Notes under the pieces: model-generated
What the model was told of the DNA's origin: nothing
The model's database searches: none
The model's input: the letters and a program-made list of their open reading frames with translations, nothing else
NCBI RefSeq assembly: GCF_007992215.1
Contig: NZ_BJZV01000014.1
Location: 1 to 64,000 of the forward strand
Direction of reading: 5' to 3'
DNA: 64,000 nucleotides
Source: Methylobacterium gnaphalii
GTDB lineage: Bacteria > Pseudomonadota > Alphaproteobacteria > Rhizobiales > Beijerinckiaceae
Translations under genes and position numbers: made by a program
Shown: piece after piece, positions 10,005-19,640 of the stretch
Layout: each line of letters begins with the position of its first letter
How positions within the stretch are numbered: the stretch's first letter is position 1

Positions 10005-10108
10005 GCCAACGCTTAAGTCGAACCACCTGAGCGGCGGCCCGTGCTAGGCGCGTGGCCGCCGTCTCTGTTTCAGGCCCATCCGGACGGCATTCTTCGGGAA
10101 TACGTGAC

Positions 10109-11455
10109 ATGGCATCAGCCGCCGAGCAGCTTGCCGCCAATCTAAATTTCGGCGCGATCGCCAAAGCCGACGAGCTCAAGAAGCGTATCTGGTTTACGAT
10201 CGGTGCGCTGATCGTGTTCCGGCTCGGTACCTACATCCCGATTCCCGGTATCGATCCCGAGCAGTTCGCCAAGAACTTCCAGAGTCAGGCCGGTGGCGTA
10301 CTCGGCATGTTCAACATGTTCTCCGGCGGTGCCGTCGAGCGCATGGCCGTGTTCGCGCTGAACATCATGCCGTACATCTCGGCCTCGATCATCGTTCAGC
10401 TCCTCACCTCTGTGGTGCCGACGCTGGAAGCCCTCAAGAAGGAGGGCGAGTCCGGCCGCAAGGTGATCAATCAATACACCCGCTACCTCACTGTGGTGCT
10501 GGCGCTGGTTCAGTCCTGGGGCATCGCTTTCGGCCTTCAAGGCTCGAACGCGGTGATCAATCCCGGACCGTTCTTCATTCTGTCGACGGTGCTGACACTG
10601 ACCGGCGGCACGCTGTTCCTGATGTGGATCGGTGAGCAGATTACCTCGCGCGGTATCGGCAACGGCTCCTCGCTGATCATCTTCGCCGGCATCGTGGCGC
10701 ACCTTCCAGCCGCGATCTTCGGCGCGCTGGAGCTGACACGGACTGGCGCGCTGTCGCCTGCTCTGCTGCTCGGTGCGACGATCGCAGCCATCTGCCTCGT
10801 CTATTTCATCGTATTCATGGAGCGGGCTCAGCGCCGGCTGTTGATCCAGTACCCGAAGCGGCAGGTCGGCAACCGCATGTACGAGGGTCAGACCTCGTTC
10901 CTGCCGCTGAAGCTCAATACCTCGGGCGTTATCCCGCCGATCTTCGCCTCGTCGCTCCTGCTGCTGCCCGCCACGGTGGCGAGCTTCTCGGCGAACCAGG
11001 GGTCGACGGGCATCCTCGGCACGCTGACGGCCTATATCGGGCACGGCCGGCCGCTCTACATGCTGCTCTACGCCGCCCTGATCATCTTCTTCACGTTCTT
11101 CTACACGGCCGTGGTCTTCAATCCGCAAGAGACGGCCGACAATCTCAAGAAGCACGGCGGCTTCATTCCCGGTCAGCGTCCCGGCGAACGTACGGCGAGC
11201 TACATCGACAAGATCCTGACCCGGATCACGGTGATCGGTGCGCTCTATCTTACCTTCGTCTGTCTGGTGCCGGAGATCGTGGCATCGCAGACATCGCAGA
11301 GCCTCGGCTTTGGCGGCACGTCGCTGCTGATCGTGGTCTCGGTGACCATGGATACGGTCGCCCAGATCCATGGGCACCTGATGGCGCACCAGTATGAGGG
11401 CCTGGTGAAGAAGGCGAAGCTGCGCGGCGCTTCCACCACACAGCGCCGCCGCTGA
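10109..11455 (+). CDS. secY: Protein translocase subunit SecY
   Basis: SecY is the channel of the Sec translocon in the inner membrane. The ATG at 10109 gives 448 residues starting [17 protein letters not shown]. Ten hydrophobic helices can be traced, with [17 protein letters not shown] after helix 1, [14 protein letters not shown] helix 2, and cytoplasmic loops carrying [16 protein letters not shown] and [20 protein letters not shown]. It closes the spc gene order rplO-secY-adk. The frame is open 57 nt further upstream but the family start favours 10109. Confidence 0.97.
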   Translation: MASAAEQLAANLNFGAIAKADELKKRIWFTIGALIVFRLGTYIPIPGIDPEQFAKNFQSQAGGVLGMFNMFSGGAVERMAVFALNIMPYISASIIVQLLTSVVPTLEALKKEGESGRKVINQYTRYLTVVLALVQSWGIAFGLQGSNAVINPGPFFILSTVLTLTGGTLFLMWIGEQITSRGIGNGSSLIIFAGIVAHLPAAIFGALELTRTGALSPALLLGATIAAICLVYFIVFMERAQRRLLIQYPKRQVGNRMYEGQTSFLPLKLNTSGVIPPIFASSLLLLPATVASFSANQGSTGILGTLTAYIGHGRPLYMLLYAALIIFFTFFYTAVVFNPQETADNLKKHGGFIPGQRPGERTASYIDKILTRITVIGALYLTFVCLVPEIVASQTSQSLGFGGTSLLIVVSVTMDTVAQIHGHLMAHQYEGLVKKAKLRGASTTQRRR

Positions 11456-11586
11456 AATCAGCCAATCTCGGCCAAAGGTCTACGGAAAGGAGCGCACAAA
11501 AGACGTTCCTTTCCGGGCCCCCGGTGATTACCCTGCCGAACGGAATAACGAGCCCGCGAGGCGGGCCTGAGGAGGATCACGGCGCC

Positions 11587-12189
11587 ATGCGGATCATTCT
11601 GCTCGGACCCCCTGGGGCGGGGAAGGGTACGCAATCCGAGCGAATCACCCAGACTTACGGCATTCCCCAGCTCTCGACCGGCGACATGCTGCGCGCCGCC
11701 GTAGCGGCCGGCACGCCCGTCGGCCTGGAAGCCAAGTCGATCATGGAGAGCGGCGGCTTGGTGCCGGATGCCGTGGTGGTTGGCATCGTCGCCGATCGTG
11801 TGGAAGAGCCGGATTGCGAGCACGGCTTCATCCTCGACGGTTTTCCGCGCACGGTCGAGCAGGCCATCGCCCTTGACGAGATGCTCAAGGAGAAGGGGCT
11901 CGAGCTCGACACGGTGATCGAGTTCGTCGTGGACGAGAATGCCCTGGTCGGCCGCATCGCCAAGCGTGCCGAGGAGACGGCGGCACGCGGCCAGCCCGTG
12001 CGCAAGGACGACACGCCAGAAGTCTTCAAGTCGCGCTTCGAAGCCTACAAGAAGCAGACGGCTCCGCTGTCGAGCTACTATGCCAGCCTCGGCCACCTCC
12101 AGACGATCGACGGCATGAAGCCGATCGACGAGGTGACCAAGGATCTCACTGCTATTCTCGACAGGTATCGTCAGACCGTAGCGTCTTGA
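11587..12189 (+). CDS. adk: Adenylate kinase
   Basis: Adenylate kinase interconverts ATP + AMP and 2 ADP in the cytoplasm. The ATG at 11587, behind TGAGGAGGATC, gives 200 residues starting [20 protein letters not shown] with the P-loop at residues 7-15. [19 protein letters not shown] forms the AMP-binding site and [20 protein letters not shown] the conserved DGFPR motif. The LID is the short type lacking zinc cysteines, usual in alphaproteobacteria. secY-adk linkage is widespread. Confidence 0.97.
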   Translation: MRIILLGPPGAGKGTQSERITQTYGIPQLSTGDMLRAAVAAGTPVGLEAKSIMESGGLVPDAVVVGIVADRVEEPDCEHGFILDGFPRTVEQAIALDEMLKEKGLELDTVIEFVVDENALVGRIAKRAEETAARGQPVRKDDTPEVFKSRFEAYKKQTAPLSSYYASLGHLQTIDGMKPIDEVTKDLTAILDRYRQTVAS

Positions 12190-12211
12190 GCCGATCGGCT
12201 CGGACCCTGCC

Positions 12212-12247
12212 TTGACTCCCCGGGTGGCCTGCGCTAGGCGGGCCACC
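12212..12247 (+). promoter_or_regulatory. Possible alpha-operon promoter overlapping a GC hairpin
   Basis: TTGACT at 12212-12217 is followed 17 nt later by TAGGCG at 12235-12240, a passable sigma-70-like pair. The same stretch holds a stem GGTGGCC/GGCCACC at 12223-12229 and 12241-12247, which could instead be a weak terminator for adk. The 220-nt adk-rpsM gap has no ORF. The two readings may be alternatives. Confidence 0.35.
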
Positions 12248-12409
12248 TTCGTCCAGACCGCGCTTAGGTCCAGGGTGCCTCTCAGAGGCTGCTCTTGGGC
12301 CGATTTGTCGTTATCGGCCTGGACATCAGCACCGCGTGCAGGGGCCGGCCTCCACCGGACGCACGCACAACTCGCGGCTCGGGTTCGCCCGGCCCAGATG
12401 GAGAAGACC

Positions 12410-12778
12410 TTGGCCCGTATCGCAGGCGTCAACATCCCGACCAACAAGCGCGTCGTCATCGCGCTTCAGTATATCCACGGCATCGGCTCGAAGAAGGCCG
12501 GCGAGATCACCGAGAAGGTCGGCATTCCGGCCGAGCGTCGGGTCAACGAGCTGACCGATGCCGAGGTTCTCCAGATCCGCGAGACGATTGACCGGGATTA
12601 CCTCGTCGAGGGCGACCTGCGCCGCGACGTCTCGATGAACATCAAACGCCTGATGGATCTCGGCTGCTACCGTGGCCTGCGCCACCGCAAGCAGCTCCCG
12701 GTCCGCGGCCAGCGCACGCATACCAATGCCCGCACCCGGAAGGGCAAGTCGAAGCCGATCGCCGGCAAGAAGAAGTAA
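12410..12778 (+). CDS. rpsM: 30S ribosomal protein S13
   Basis: S13 bridges to the 50S subunit and contacts P-site tRNA. I choose the TTG at 12410, which gives the canonical [20 protein letters not shown] start and 122 residues. A GGAGA sequence sits 5 nt before it. An in-frame ATG at 12398 would add four residues but has no ribosome-binding sequence. [13 protein letters not shown] (helix-hairpin-helix) and the C-terminal [20 protein letters not shown] are diagnostic. First gene of the alpha segment. Confidence 0.95.
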   Translation: MARIAGVNIPTNKRVVIALQYIHGIGSKKAGEITEKVGIPAERRVNELTDAEVLQIRETIDRDYLVEGDLRRDVSMNIKRLMDLGCYRGLRHRKQLPVRGQRTHTNARTRKGKSKPIAGKKK

Positions 12779-12790
12779 TCCTCGTCAATC

Positions 12791-12815
12791 GGAGGCCGGG
12801 CAGAGCGCGGCCTCC
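12791..12815 (+). promoter_or_regulatory. Hairpin between rpsM and rpsK
   Basis: GGAGGCC at 12791-12797 pairs with GGCCTCC at 12809-12815 across an 11-nt loop, in the 174-nt gap between rpsM and rpsK. The tail TTCGCCTTC is only weakly T-rich. It could attenuate transcription or stabilise processed mRNA ends; no direct evidence separates these. Confidence 0.3.
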
Positions 12816-12952
12816 TTCGCCTTCACGGAGCGGATCCTTCGCAGCCGTGATCGTTCGATGTGTCCGCCCCGGGCGGTGCCTTCGATATTCGAAAACATCC
12901 ATCCCGAGCGCCTGGTGTTACGGGCGTGCCTGAAGGAAGAGACTGAGAACAA

Positions 12953-13342
12953 ATGGCCAAGGAACCGACCCGCGTCCGCCGGCGCGAACGCAAGAACATC
13001 GTGTCGGGCGTTGCCCACGTGAACGCCTCGTTCAACAACACGATGATCACCATCACCGACGCGCAGGGCAACACGATCTCGTGGTCGTCGGCTGGCGCGA
13101 TGGGCTTCAAGGGCTCGCGCAAGTCGACCCCGTACGCCGCACAGGTTGCCGCCGAGGATGCAGGCCGCAAGGCTGCCGAGCACGGCATGCGCACCCTCGA
13201 GGTCGAAGTGTCCGGTCCGGGCTCCGGCCGTGAATCCGCACTTCGCGCATTGCAGGCCGCTGGCTTCACCGTGACCTCGATCCGCGACGTGACCTCGATC
13301 CCGCATAACGGCTGCCGCCCGCGCAAGCGTCGCCGCGTCTGA
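12953..13342 (+). CDS. rpsK: 30S ribosomal protein S11
   Basis: S11 lies on the platform of the small subunit near the E site. The 129-residue product has the family length and contains [39 protein letters not shown] and the C-terminal signature [16 protein letters not shown], which is the last stretch of the protein. It is followed after 23 nt by a non-ribosomal gene, not by rpoA as in most relatives. Confidence 0.98.
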   Translation: MAKEPTRVRRRERKNIVSGVAHVNASFNNTMITITDAQGNTISWSSAGAMGFKGSRKSTPYAAQVAAEDAGRKAAEHGMRTLEVEVSGPGSGRESALRALQAAGFTVTSIRDVTSIPHNGCRPRKRRRV

Positions 13343-13365
13343 GCGGGGATCGGAAGGAGTCCCGC

Positions 13366-14250
13366 GTGTCGGACGGTTCGAAGCCACTTCCTGGAGTGCT
13401 GCGTTGGAATCTCGGTGACCTCACGGTCACCGTGCTCAACGACGGCTGGTTTCAGGACTCGGCTGAGAACCTCGTCACCGGCATCTCCCCCGAGGAGGCC
13501 GTCGCGCTTCAGAAGTCCGGGTACCGGCCTTCGGATCCGCGCATCACGCTGAACGCCTTCCTGATCACGGGTCCCGGCCGCAGGCCGCTGCTCATCGATG
13601 CTGGCTACGGCCCGCTCGCTCCAGTGGCCTCTCTTGGCCGGGTTGCCGCAGCTTTGGCCGCCACGGGCGTCGCGCCGGCCGAGATCGACATGGTGCTCGT
13701 CAGCCACCTGCATCCCGACCATATCGGCGGGTTGCTTGGTGAAGTCGGCAAGGCACGCTTCCCGAACGCTACGATCGCGCTGCATGCCGACGAAGCGGCT
13801 CATTGGCTTCCCGATGCCGCTCTTGCCGGGGCGCCGGACGGGGCCAAGCCGTATTTCGAGAATGCCCGCAAGGTGATCTCGTCCTACGAGGGACGCGTTC
13901 AGGAGCACCGTGGTGGCGAGGTCGCTCCCGGTATCGTTGCCGTTCCGTTGCCCGGCCATACGCCGGGCCATACCGGTTTCCGGATCACGTCGGGCAGCCA
14001 ATCGCTGCTGATGTGGACCGACATCGTCCACCTGCCGGCGATCCAGTTCGCCAAACCCGAGGCGGGCGTGGGCTTCGACGTGGATGGCGAGCTGGCACGG
14101 GAGACGCGCAAGCGCATCCTCGCCGAGGTTGCCGATACGGGTACGCTGATCGCCGGGTCTCACCTCGAGTTCCCGGCGCTCGGCTATGTGACGCGCGATG
14201 GCGGTGGATACCGTTTCGTGCCGGAGCTCTGGGTCTCAGGGCAACAATAG
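13366..14250 (+). CDS. Metallo-beta-lactamase-fold hydrolase inserted in the alpha operon
   Basis: A 294-residue zinc-hydrolase of unknown substrate. The HxHxDH motif is complete as HLHPDH (114-119), followed by GHTPGH (197-202), an aspartate in MWTDIVH (219) and a histidine in GSHLEF (266), so both metal sites look intact. It resembles the lactonase/AttM-like branch more than true beta-lactamases. No signal peptide is seen, so it should be cytoplasmic. The GTG start follows GGAAGGAG at 8 nt. It lies in the same direction between rpsK and rpoA, so it is probably expressed with ribosomal genes. Confidence 0.88.
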   Translation: MSDGSKPLPGVLRWNLGDLTVTVLNDGWFQDSAENLVTGISPEEAVALQKSGYRPSDPRITLNAFLITGPGRRPLLIDAGYGPLAPVASLGRVAAALAATGVAPAEIDMVLVSHLHPDHIGGLLGEVGKARFPNATIALHADEAAHWLPDAALAGAPDGAKPYFENARKVISSYEGRVQEHRGGEVAPGIVAVPLPGHTPGHTGFRITSGSQSLLMWTDIVHLPAIQFAKPEAGVGFDVDGELARETRKRILAEVADTGTLIAGSHLEFPALGYVTRDGGGYRFVPELWVSGQQ

Positions 14251-14343
14251 TTTCAGGGACCGATCCCGGCGCGGGGGCGTGTGGGGGTCGGCCGAAGCGT
14301 GATCCGGGACGCCGGACACGCGAGTACGACGAGAGGTAGGACC

Positions 14344-15363
14344 GTGGTCATTCAGAAGAACTGGCAAGAGCTCATCAAGCCGAACAAGCTGCAGGTTTCG
14401 GCTGGAGACGATCCGAAGCGGATCGCGACCGTCGTTGCTGAACCGCTTGAGCGCGGCTTCGGTACGACGCTTGGCAACTCGCTGCGGCGCGTGCTGCTCT
14501 CCTCGCTCCAGGGCGCCGCTGTGACTTCGGTGCAGATCGATGGCGTCCTGCACGAGTTCTCCTCGATCCCGGGCGTGCGCGAGGACGTCACCGACATCGT
14601 CCTGAACATCAAGACGATCGCAATCCGCTCGCAGACCGACCAGCCGAAGCGCATGACCCTGCGCAAGACCGGCCCCGGGCTCGTCACCGCTGGCGATATC
14701 GGCGCGGTTGGCGACATCACGATCCTCAACCCCGACCTCGTGCTCTGCACGCTGGACGACGGCGCCGAAATCCGGATGGAGTTCACGGTCGCTACCGGCA
14801 ATGGCTACGTGCCGGCCGAGCGCAACCGTCCCGAGGACGCGCCGATCGGCCTGATCCCGGTTGACGCCCTCTTCTCGCCCGTGACCAAGGTGAGCTACCG
14901 CGTCGAGACGACCCGTGAGGGCCAGGACCTCGACAAGGACAAGCTGACCATGACGGTCGAGACCAACGGCGCCGTCACGCCGGAGGACGCGCTCGCCTAC
15001 GCCGCGCGCATCATCCAGGATCAGCTGCAGATCTTCGTGAACTTCGAAGAGCCCCGGAAGGAAGAGGCTGCCCCGCTCGCGCCGCAGCTCCCCTTCAACC
15101 CGGCCCTGCTCAAGAAGGTCGACGAGCTCGAGCTGTCGGTCCGTTCGGCGAACTGCCTGAAGAACGACAACATCGTCTACATCGGCGACCTCATCCAGAA
15201 GTCCGAGGGCGAGATGCTGCGCACCCCGAACTTTGGTCGGAAATCGCTCAACGAGATCAAGGAAGTGCTCGCCGGAATGGGCCTGCACCTCGGCATGGAC
15301 ATCCCCGGATGGCCGCCGGAGAACATCGAAGACCTCGCCAAGCGCTTCGAAGAGCATTACTGA
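14344..15363 (+). CDS. rpoA: DNA-directed RNA polymerase subunit alpha
   Basis: RpoA nucleates core polymerase assembly and contacts promoter DNA and regulators. The GTG at 14344, behind GAGAGGTAGG, gives 339 residues starting [16 protein letters not shown]. The N-terminal domain has [20 protein letters not shown] and the C-terminal domain carries [20 protein letters not shown] and [19 protein letters not shown] (about residues 262-325). Length and both domains are normal. It sits 93 nt after the hydrolase gene. Confidence 0.98.
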   Translation: MVIQKNWQELIKPNKLQVSAGDDPKRIATVVAEPLERGFGTTLGNSLRRVLLSSLQGAAVTSVQIDGVLHEFSSIPGVREDVTDIVLNIKTIAIRSQTDQPKRMTLRKTGPGLVTAGDIGAVGDITILNPDLVLCTLDDGAEIRMEFTVATGNGYVPAERNRPEDAPIGLIPVDALFSPVTKVSYRVETTREGQDLDKDKLTMTVETNGAVTPEDALAYAARIIQDQLQIFVNFEEPRKEEAAPLAPQLPFNPALLKKVDELELSVRSANCLKNDNIVYIGDLIQKSEGEMLRTPNFGRKSLNEIKEVLAGMGLHLGMDIPGWPPENIEDLAKRFEEHY

Positions 15364-15514
15364 GCCGCGCTTCGGCTCGATGGGCCTATTCCCGTCGAGC
15401 CAGCACTGCCAAGAGAATCCCGCCGCGGGGTCAAGCGGATCATAGAAACAGCCTCACCATGAGGCACACGGCCGTACCGTGGCACGGCGGCCGTGACAGA
15501 CAAGGATAGCCATC

Positions 15515-15931
15515 ATGCGTCACGGTTTCCGCGGTCGTCGCTTCAACCGCACCACCGAGCATCGCAAGGCGATGTTCGCGAACATGTCCGCCGCGCTGAT
15601 CAAGCACGAGCAGATCATCACCACGCTGCCGAAGGCGAAGGATCTTCGTCCGGTCGTCGAGAAGCTGGTTTCGCTGGGCCGCACCGACAGCGTGCACACG
15701 CGTCGTCTCGCCATGGGCCAGATCCGCGACGCCGACATGGTCGTGAAGCTTTTCACGGTGCTCGGTCCGCGTTACGCGGCGCGTCCGGGTGGCTACCTGC
15801 GCATCATGAAGGCCGGCTTCCGCAAGGGCGACAATGCCCCGCTCGCCGTCATCGAGTTCGTCGATCGCGACGTCGATGCCCGTGGCAAGGATTCGGGCCC
15901 GGTTCAAGGTGGCGAGGCTGAAGCGGCCTGA
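15515..15931 (+). CDS. rplQ: 50S ribosomal protein L17
   Basis: L17 is a large-subunit protein encoded last in the alpha operon. The 138-residue product begins [20 protein letters not shown] and contains [20 protein letters not shown] and [20 protein letters not shown]. The final ~20 residues are an acidic, Gly/Ala-rich tail. The 151-nt gap to rpoA has no obvious gene. A strong terminator follows 24 nt after the stop. Confidence 0.97.
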   Translation: MRHGFRGRRFNRTTEHRKAMFANMSAALIKHEQIITTLPKAKDLRPVVEKLVSLGRTDSVHTRRLAMGQIRDADMVVKLFTVLGPRYAARPGGYLRIMKAGFRKGDNAPLAVIEFVDRDVDARGKDSGPVQGGEAEAA

Positions 15932-15955
15932 GCCGCGCAGCTGATCGAATGTTTG

Positions 15956-15984
15956 AAAAGGCGGCCCTCGGGCCGCCTTTTCTT
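15956..15984 (+). terminator. Bidirectional intrinsic terminator between rplQ and trmD
   Basis: AAAAGGCGGCCC (15956-15967), a TC loop, then GGGCCGCCTTTT (15970-15981) and TCT form a perfect 12-bp stem with T tracts on both strands. It would end the ribosomal supercluster on + and trmD on the - strand. Confidence 0.9.
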
Positions 15985-16031
15985 ATTCCGCCGATCTGGC
16001 CGAATTGCCGGATCCATGGCCGACCGTTCGC

Positions 16032-16739
16032 CTAGTCTTCGTGGCGGGTCAGCAGATCCGGGCGCCGTTCCTGCGTGAGCCGCAAGCTCTCCGCTTCCCG
16101 CCACCGCGCGATGGCACCGTGATTGCCGCTGTTGAGGATGTCCGGGATCGCGTGTCCCTCCCATTCGCGGGGCCGCGTATAGTGCGGATACTCGAGCCGC
16201 CCGGCTTCGAAGCTCTCGTCCTCGCCCGAAGCGACCTTTCCCATCACGCCGGGCAGCAGTCGCACGCAGGCATCGACGAGCACGAGAGCTGCGATCTCGC
16301 CGCCGGACAGCACGTAGTCGCCGATCGAGACCTCCTCCAGGCCGCGGGCGCTGATCACACGCTCATCCACGCCCTCGAAGCGGCCGCAGACGATCACTGC
16401 GCCGGGGCCCGCACTCAGGGCACGCACGCGCGCTTGGCTCAGCTGCTTTCCCCGGGGGGACATCAATAGGCGAGGGCGGGGGTCGTCGGGCGCCGCGGCC
16501 GCATCGATGGCAGCGGCGAGCACGTCGCACCGGAGCACCATGCCGGCGCCGCCGCCAGCGGGCGTATCGTCGACGCTGCGGTGGCGACCGATGCCGTGCT
16601 CACGGATCTGATGGGTTTCCAGCGCCCAGGTGCCGCGCGCGAGCGCGTCGCCCGACAGGGAGAGCCCGAGAGGGCCAGGAAACATCTCCGGATAGAGCGT
16701 CAGGATGGTGGCCCGCCAGGGCGCGGTGTCGGTGGTCAT
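16032..16739 (-). CDS. trmD: tRNA (guanine-N1-)-methyltransferase
   Basis: TrmD methylates G37 of tRNAs with SAM, preventing +1 frameshifts. The 235-residue product has the trefoil-knot SAM site: [10 protein letters not shown] at 119-128 and [11 protein letters not shown] at 138-148, plus the catalytic-region LEYPHYTRP (182-190) that includes the general base area. It is usually downstream of rimM; here two + strand genes separate them, and no rplS follows. It is convergent with rplQ and shares its terminator. Confidence 0.96.
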   Translation of the reverse strand: MTTDTAPWRATILTLYPEMFPGPLGLSLSGDALARGTWALETHQIREHGIGRHRSVDDTPAGGGAGMVLRCDVLAAAIDAAAAPDDPRPRLLMSPRGKQLSQARVRALSAGPGAVIVCGRFEGVDERVISARGLEEVSIGDYVLSGGEIAALVLVDACVRLLPGVMGKVASGEDESFEAGRLEYPHYTRPREWEGHAIPDILNSGNHGAIARWREAESLRLTQERRPDLLTRHED

Positions 16740-16818
16740 GGCCTCCCATGGCGCCTCGCGCGGGTGGGCGTCAAATGTTGGCGCGGCATATGGGCGGACA
16801 GTACGCTATGCTCGTGCG

Positions 16819-17571
16819 ATGATCCGTCGTCCGCTCTGCATCCTTGCCCTCACAGCCGCATTCGCGAACGGTGCCGTCGCCCAGGACGTCCAACCCATGG
16901 CGCCGCCGGGCATCGCGGCCGATCGCTTTCCAAAGCCCGATCGTCCGGTCGCCGAGATCGTCTCACCAGCCTGGGCGCTTGAGAAGCGCCGCAACCAAGC
17001 CGACGAAGTCGGGCAGGTGGCCACCCTTATGGGTATCCGCGAGGGCCAGACCGTCGCTGATGTCGGCGCCGGCAACGGGTACTACGTTTTCCGGCTCGCC
17101 AAGCGCGTCGGACCGACTGGTCGGGTCCTCGCTGAGGACATTACGCCGGACTACCTTGTCGACCTCGACAAGCGGGTCCGCGAGAGCGGTCAGTCCAACA
17201 TTACGGTGGTGCGCGGCGACGCTCACGATCCGCGGCTTCCGCCAGCCTCGCTCGATGTGGCTGTCCTCGTCCACATGTATCACGAGATCAGCCAGCCCTA
17301 CGGTCTGCTCCACAACCTCGCCACCGCGATGAAGCCGGGCGGCTGGGTCGGCATCGTCGATGCGGATGACATCCCGTCGAAGCATGGCACGCCCCCGAAG
17401 CTCCTGCGCTGCGAACTCGCGGCTGCCGGCTACAGAGAGGTGAGCATGAAGACGCTGAAGGGCGGCGTCGGCTATCTGGCGATCTTCGAGCCGCCGTCAC
17501 CAGAGGCGCGGCCCGATCCAGCGACGATCACACCTTGCAAGGACGAAACGACCCGAAAAAAGGCGCGCTGA
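16819..17571 (+). CDS. Predicted exported class I SAM-dependent methyltransferase
   Basis: A 250-residue protein with a Rossmann methyltransferase core: VADVGAGNGYYVFRLAKRVG (motif I, about residues 74-93), LAEDITPDYL and a DVAVLVHMYHEIS motif. The start at ATG 16819 gives a basic N terminus and a hydrophobic stretch ending ANGAVAQ, a good Sec signal peptide. A SAM enzyme outside the cytoplasm is odd because SAM is not known there. An upstream in-frame start exists but overlaps trmD antisense. Substrate unknown; the fold call is confident. Confidence 0.85.
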   Translation: MIRRPLCILALTAAFANGAVAQDVQPMAPPGIAADRFPKPDRPVAEIVSPAWALEKRRNQADEVGQVATLMGIREGQTVADVGAGNGYYVFRLAKRVGPTGRVLAEDITPDYLVDLDKRVRESGQSNITVVRGDAHDPRLPPASLDVAVLVHMYHEISQPYGLLHNLATAMKPGGWVGIVDADDIPSKHGTPPKLLRCELAAAGYREVSMKTLKGGVGYLAIFEPPSPEARPDPATITPCKDETTRKKAR

Positions 17572-17653
17572 TCCGAAGAAACCAGCATAAGGCCATTCAC
17601 TGCTTGCGAGGATTTGGCGGCTAGCCTGACAGCTCCCATTCCGGAATGCCGTC

Positions 17654-18448
17654 ATGATCCTCGGCCTTTGGCTCGACCAGCCAGTCTGGTTGATGTTCGC
17701 TTTGCTCGCCGTGCCGTTCCTCGGGCTCTGTGCGATCCTGTCGGGGCTGACGCTGTGGCGGCGCTCGCGCCCGCTGATGCAGGCCTGCGGCACGGGGATC
17801 GTGGCACCGTATTTCAGTGCGGTCTCGGTGATGCTGGCGTTGCTGACGGGCTTCGTCGCCAACGATGCCTGGGAGCGGCAGCGACAGGCCTCACGCGTGG
17901 TCCAATCCGAGCGGGTCAACGCTCGTGCCGTCTACGATCTCAGCATCGCGACGGTCTCGGACATGAGCGACATCCGGGTCCTGCTTGCCGGATATCTCGA
18001 TGCGGTGATCAGCGACGAATGGCCAGCTATGGCCGAGACCGGTCAAGCCTCCCCGCAGGCGAACGCCGCCTTGGGGCGACTGCTCCAGGCCGTGGCCGAC
18101 CCTAAGGCTGGAGCCGAGGCAGGCGCGGCGGCTCAATCGACGCTTCTCGACGCGGTGATGAACCTGCGCTCAGCACGCGGCGAACGTCTCGCGCTGGCCG
18201 ACGCTCAAGGCGATGAGACCAAATGGCTGACCCTATTAGTCCTGGCGGCGCTGACGCTTGTCGCGCTCGCGCTGATCCATCTGGAGAAGCCGTGCGCGCA
18301 GGCGATGGTGCTGCTGCTCTTCTCTGTCGCGATGATCTCGACGCTCGGGCTGATTGCCCTTCACGAGCGGCCCTTCGATGGTCCGATGGCGTTGAAACCG
18401 GACGCGCTACGTGCGGCGCGAGCCGGTATGGAGATCAAGGCGCCGTAG
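17654..18448 (+). CDS. DUF4239-like membrane protein
   Basis: A 264-residue integral membrane protein of unknown function. Hydrophobic helices appear near residues 12-34 and 50-70, followed by a long soluble helical segment with VQSERVNARAVYDLS, and two more helices at about 188-210 and 216-236. This bestrophin-like layout matches DUF4239 as I remember it. It stands alone between the trmD-facing methyltransferase gene and rimM, convergent with the latter, with only 12 nt between stops. Confidence 0.75.
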   Translation: MILGLWLDQPVWLMFALLAVPFLGLCAILSGLTLWRRSRPLMQACGTGIVAPYFSAVSVMLALLTGFVANDAWERQRQASRVVQSERVNARAVYDLSIATVSDMSDIRVLLAGYLDAVISDEWPAMAETGQASPQANAALGRLLQAVADPKAGAEAGAAAQSTLLDAVMNLRSARGERLALADAQGDETKWLTLLVLAALTLVALALIHLEKPCAQAMVLLLFSVAMISTLGLIALHERPFDGPMALKPDALRAARAGMEIKAP

Positions 18449-18460
18449 AGGCGCTCACAA

Positions 18461-19066
18461 TCAACCCGGCTCGTCGGCGGGTTTCGGACCGGCCGGCGCG
18501 AAAAAGTCTGCCGGCGGGTCGACCACAACACGGCGGTTCGGAACGTCGAGGACAGGCACGAAGGCCTTGGTGAAGGGCAGGAGCGCCGTCGCTCCGCCTT
18601 TCGCCGAGCGGATCTCCAGAAGATCGCCGCCACCGTAGTTCGGCACGGCAACGACGGTGCCGATCGTGGCGCCCTCGGCGTCGACCGCCTCGAGGCCGAC
18701 GAGGTCGGCGGCGAAGAACTCGTCCTCGTCCTCCGGTGCCCCGAGCTTGTCGCGCTCGCAGTAAAGCGCGACCCGCGTCAGTGTCTCGGCGCCGGTGCGG
18801 TCGCTCACGCCTTGAACGCGGACGACTAGGAGGTCAGGCGATGAGCCGGGGGCCGGCTTGGCCTCCGTGAGGACAAAGGTCCGGCCGTCGGCCGCACGGA
18901 GCGGGCCGTAGCTGATGATGGCGAGCGGATCGCTCGTAAAGGATTTCAGCCGAATCTCGCCGCGCAGACCCTGCGCGCGGCCGAACTCACCCAGCATGAC
19001 GAGGTCGTTAGGGGCAGCCCGTGACTCGCTCGCGGCGCGCGATGGGGGGCCGGGGCGACGGGGCAT
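18461..19066 (-). CDS. rimM: Ribosome maturation factor RimM
   Basis: RimM binds S19 and aids maturation of the 30S head. The 201-residue product starts [15 protein letters not shown], then [20 protein letters not shown] (about residues 21-41), the RimM domain, and the C-terminal PRC barrel with [16 protein letters not shown] and [20 protein letters not shown]. The ATG at 18997 would remove the first strand and is less likely. A repeat-rich stretch separates it from rpsP upstream. Order rpsP-rimM is conserved; trmD is displaced. Confidence 0.93.
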   Translation of the reverse strand: MPRRPGPPSRAASESRAAPNDLVMLGEFGRAQGLRGEIRLKSFTSDPLAIISYGPLRAADGRTFVLTEAKPAPGSSPDLLVVRVQGVSDRTGAETLTRVALYCERDKLGAPEDEDEFFAADLVGLEAVDAEGATIGTVVAVPNYGGGDLLEIRSAKGGATALLPFTKAFVPVLDVPNRRVVVDPPADFFAPAGPKPADEPG

Positions 19067-19089
19067 GTGCGGATCTCGGTAGCTGGGGC

Positions 19090-19270
19090 AAAACCCCCTC
19101 CCTCCTGCGGGAGAGGGTGGACCCTCGCGCTTGCGAGGATCGGGAGAGAGGAGCGAGAGTACAGAAGAGAGGCAGACTGGGACTAGGCGCCTCATCGGCA
19201 CCGTCATCCCAACCCCGCACCCGCGTGCTCCGCAGGCACCCTCTCCCGCAGCGGGGAGAGGTTGCAGCAG
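19090..19270. repeat. Palindromic intergenic repeat between rpsP and rimM
   Basis: This 180-bp interval contains a left CCCTCC-type palindrome around CTGCGGGAGAGGGTGG, a CCTCGC-GCTT-GCGAGG hairpin at about 19123-19138, and a right CCTCTCCCGC-AGCGGGGAGAGG palindrome at 19240-19261. The two outer elements are inverted copies of a CTCTCCCGC/GCGGGAGAG motif. Such dispersed palindromes are common between genes in alphaproteobacteria. The copy number cannot be judged from one window. Confidence 0.55.
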
Positions 19271-19274
19271 TAGC

Positions 19275-19640
19275 TTACGCCGCGGCGTCTTCCGACGCCG
19301 GAGCGGCGGCTTTCTCGGCGCGCTTGGCGGCGCGTTCCTTGGCCTTCTCGCCCGGCTCGGCCTTCTGCGGGTTGTTGCGGGTCGGACGCTTGGCGAGACC
19401 AGCAGCGTCAAGGAAGCGCAGGACGCGGTCCGTCGGCTGAGCGCCCTTCTGAAGCCAGGACGTGATCTTCTCGTTGTCGAGCACGACGCGAGCCGGATCG
19501 TCCTTCGCCTTCATCGGGTCGTAAGCGCCAACCTTCTCGATGAAGCGGCCGTCGCGGGGTGCGCGGGCGTCGGCGACGACGATGCGGTAGTAGGGGCGCT
19601 TCTTGGCGCCGCCGCGGGTGAGGCGGATCTTGAGGGACAT
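19275..19640 (-). CDS. rpsP: 30S ribosomal protein S16
   Basis: S16 supports 30S assembly. The 121-residue product starts [20 protein letters not shown] and has [11 protein letters not shown] and [19 protein letters not shown], typical of the family. The C-terminal ~40 residues are Lys/Ala/Glu-rich, a common extension in alphaproteobacteria. Its ATG overlaps the chorismate mutase stop by one base (TGATG), so the two are translationally coupled. Confidence 0.97.
   Translation of the reverse strand: MSLKIRLTRGGAKKRPYYRIVVADARAPRDGRFIEKVGAYDPMKAKDDPARVVLDNEKITSWLQKGAQPTDRVLRFLDAAGLAKRPTRNNPQKAEPGEKAKERAAKRAEKAAAPASEDAAA

Noticed and set aside
10142..11389. A 415-codon open frame on the - strand across secY
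   Set aside because: It is antisense to a certain secY gene, with no recognisable domain. High GC content makes such shadow frames common.
12398..12778. Longer S13 start at ATG 12398
   Set aside because: It lacks a Shine-Dalgarno sequence and adds four residues absent from the family; the TTG at 12410 has GGAGA at proper spacing.
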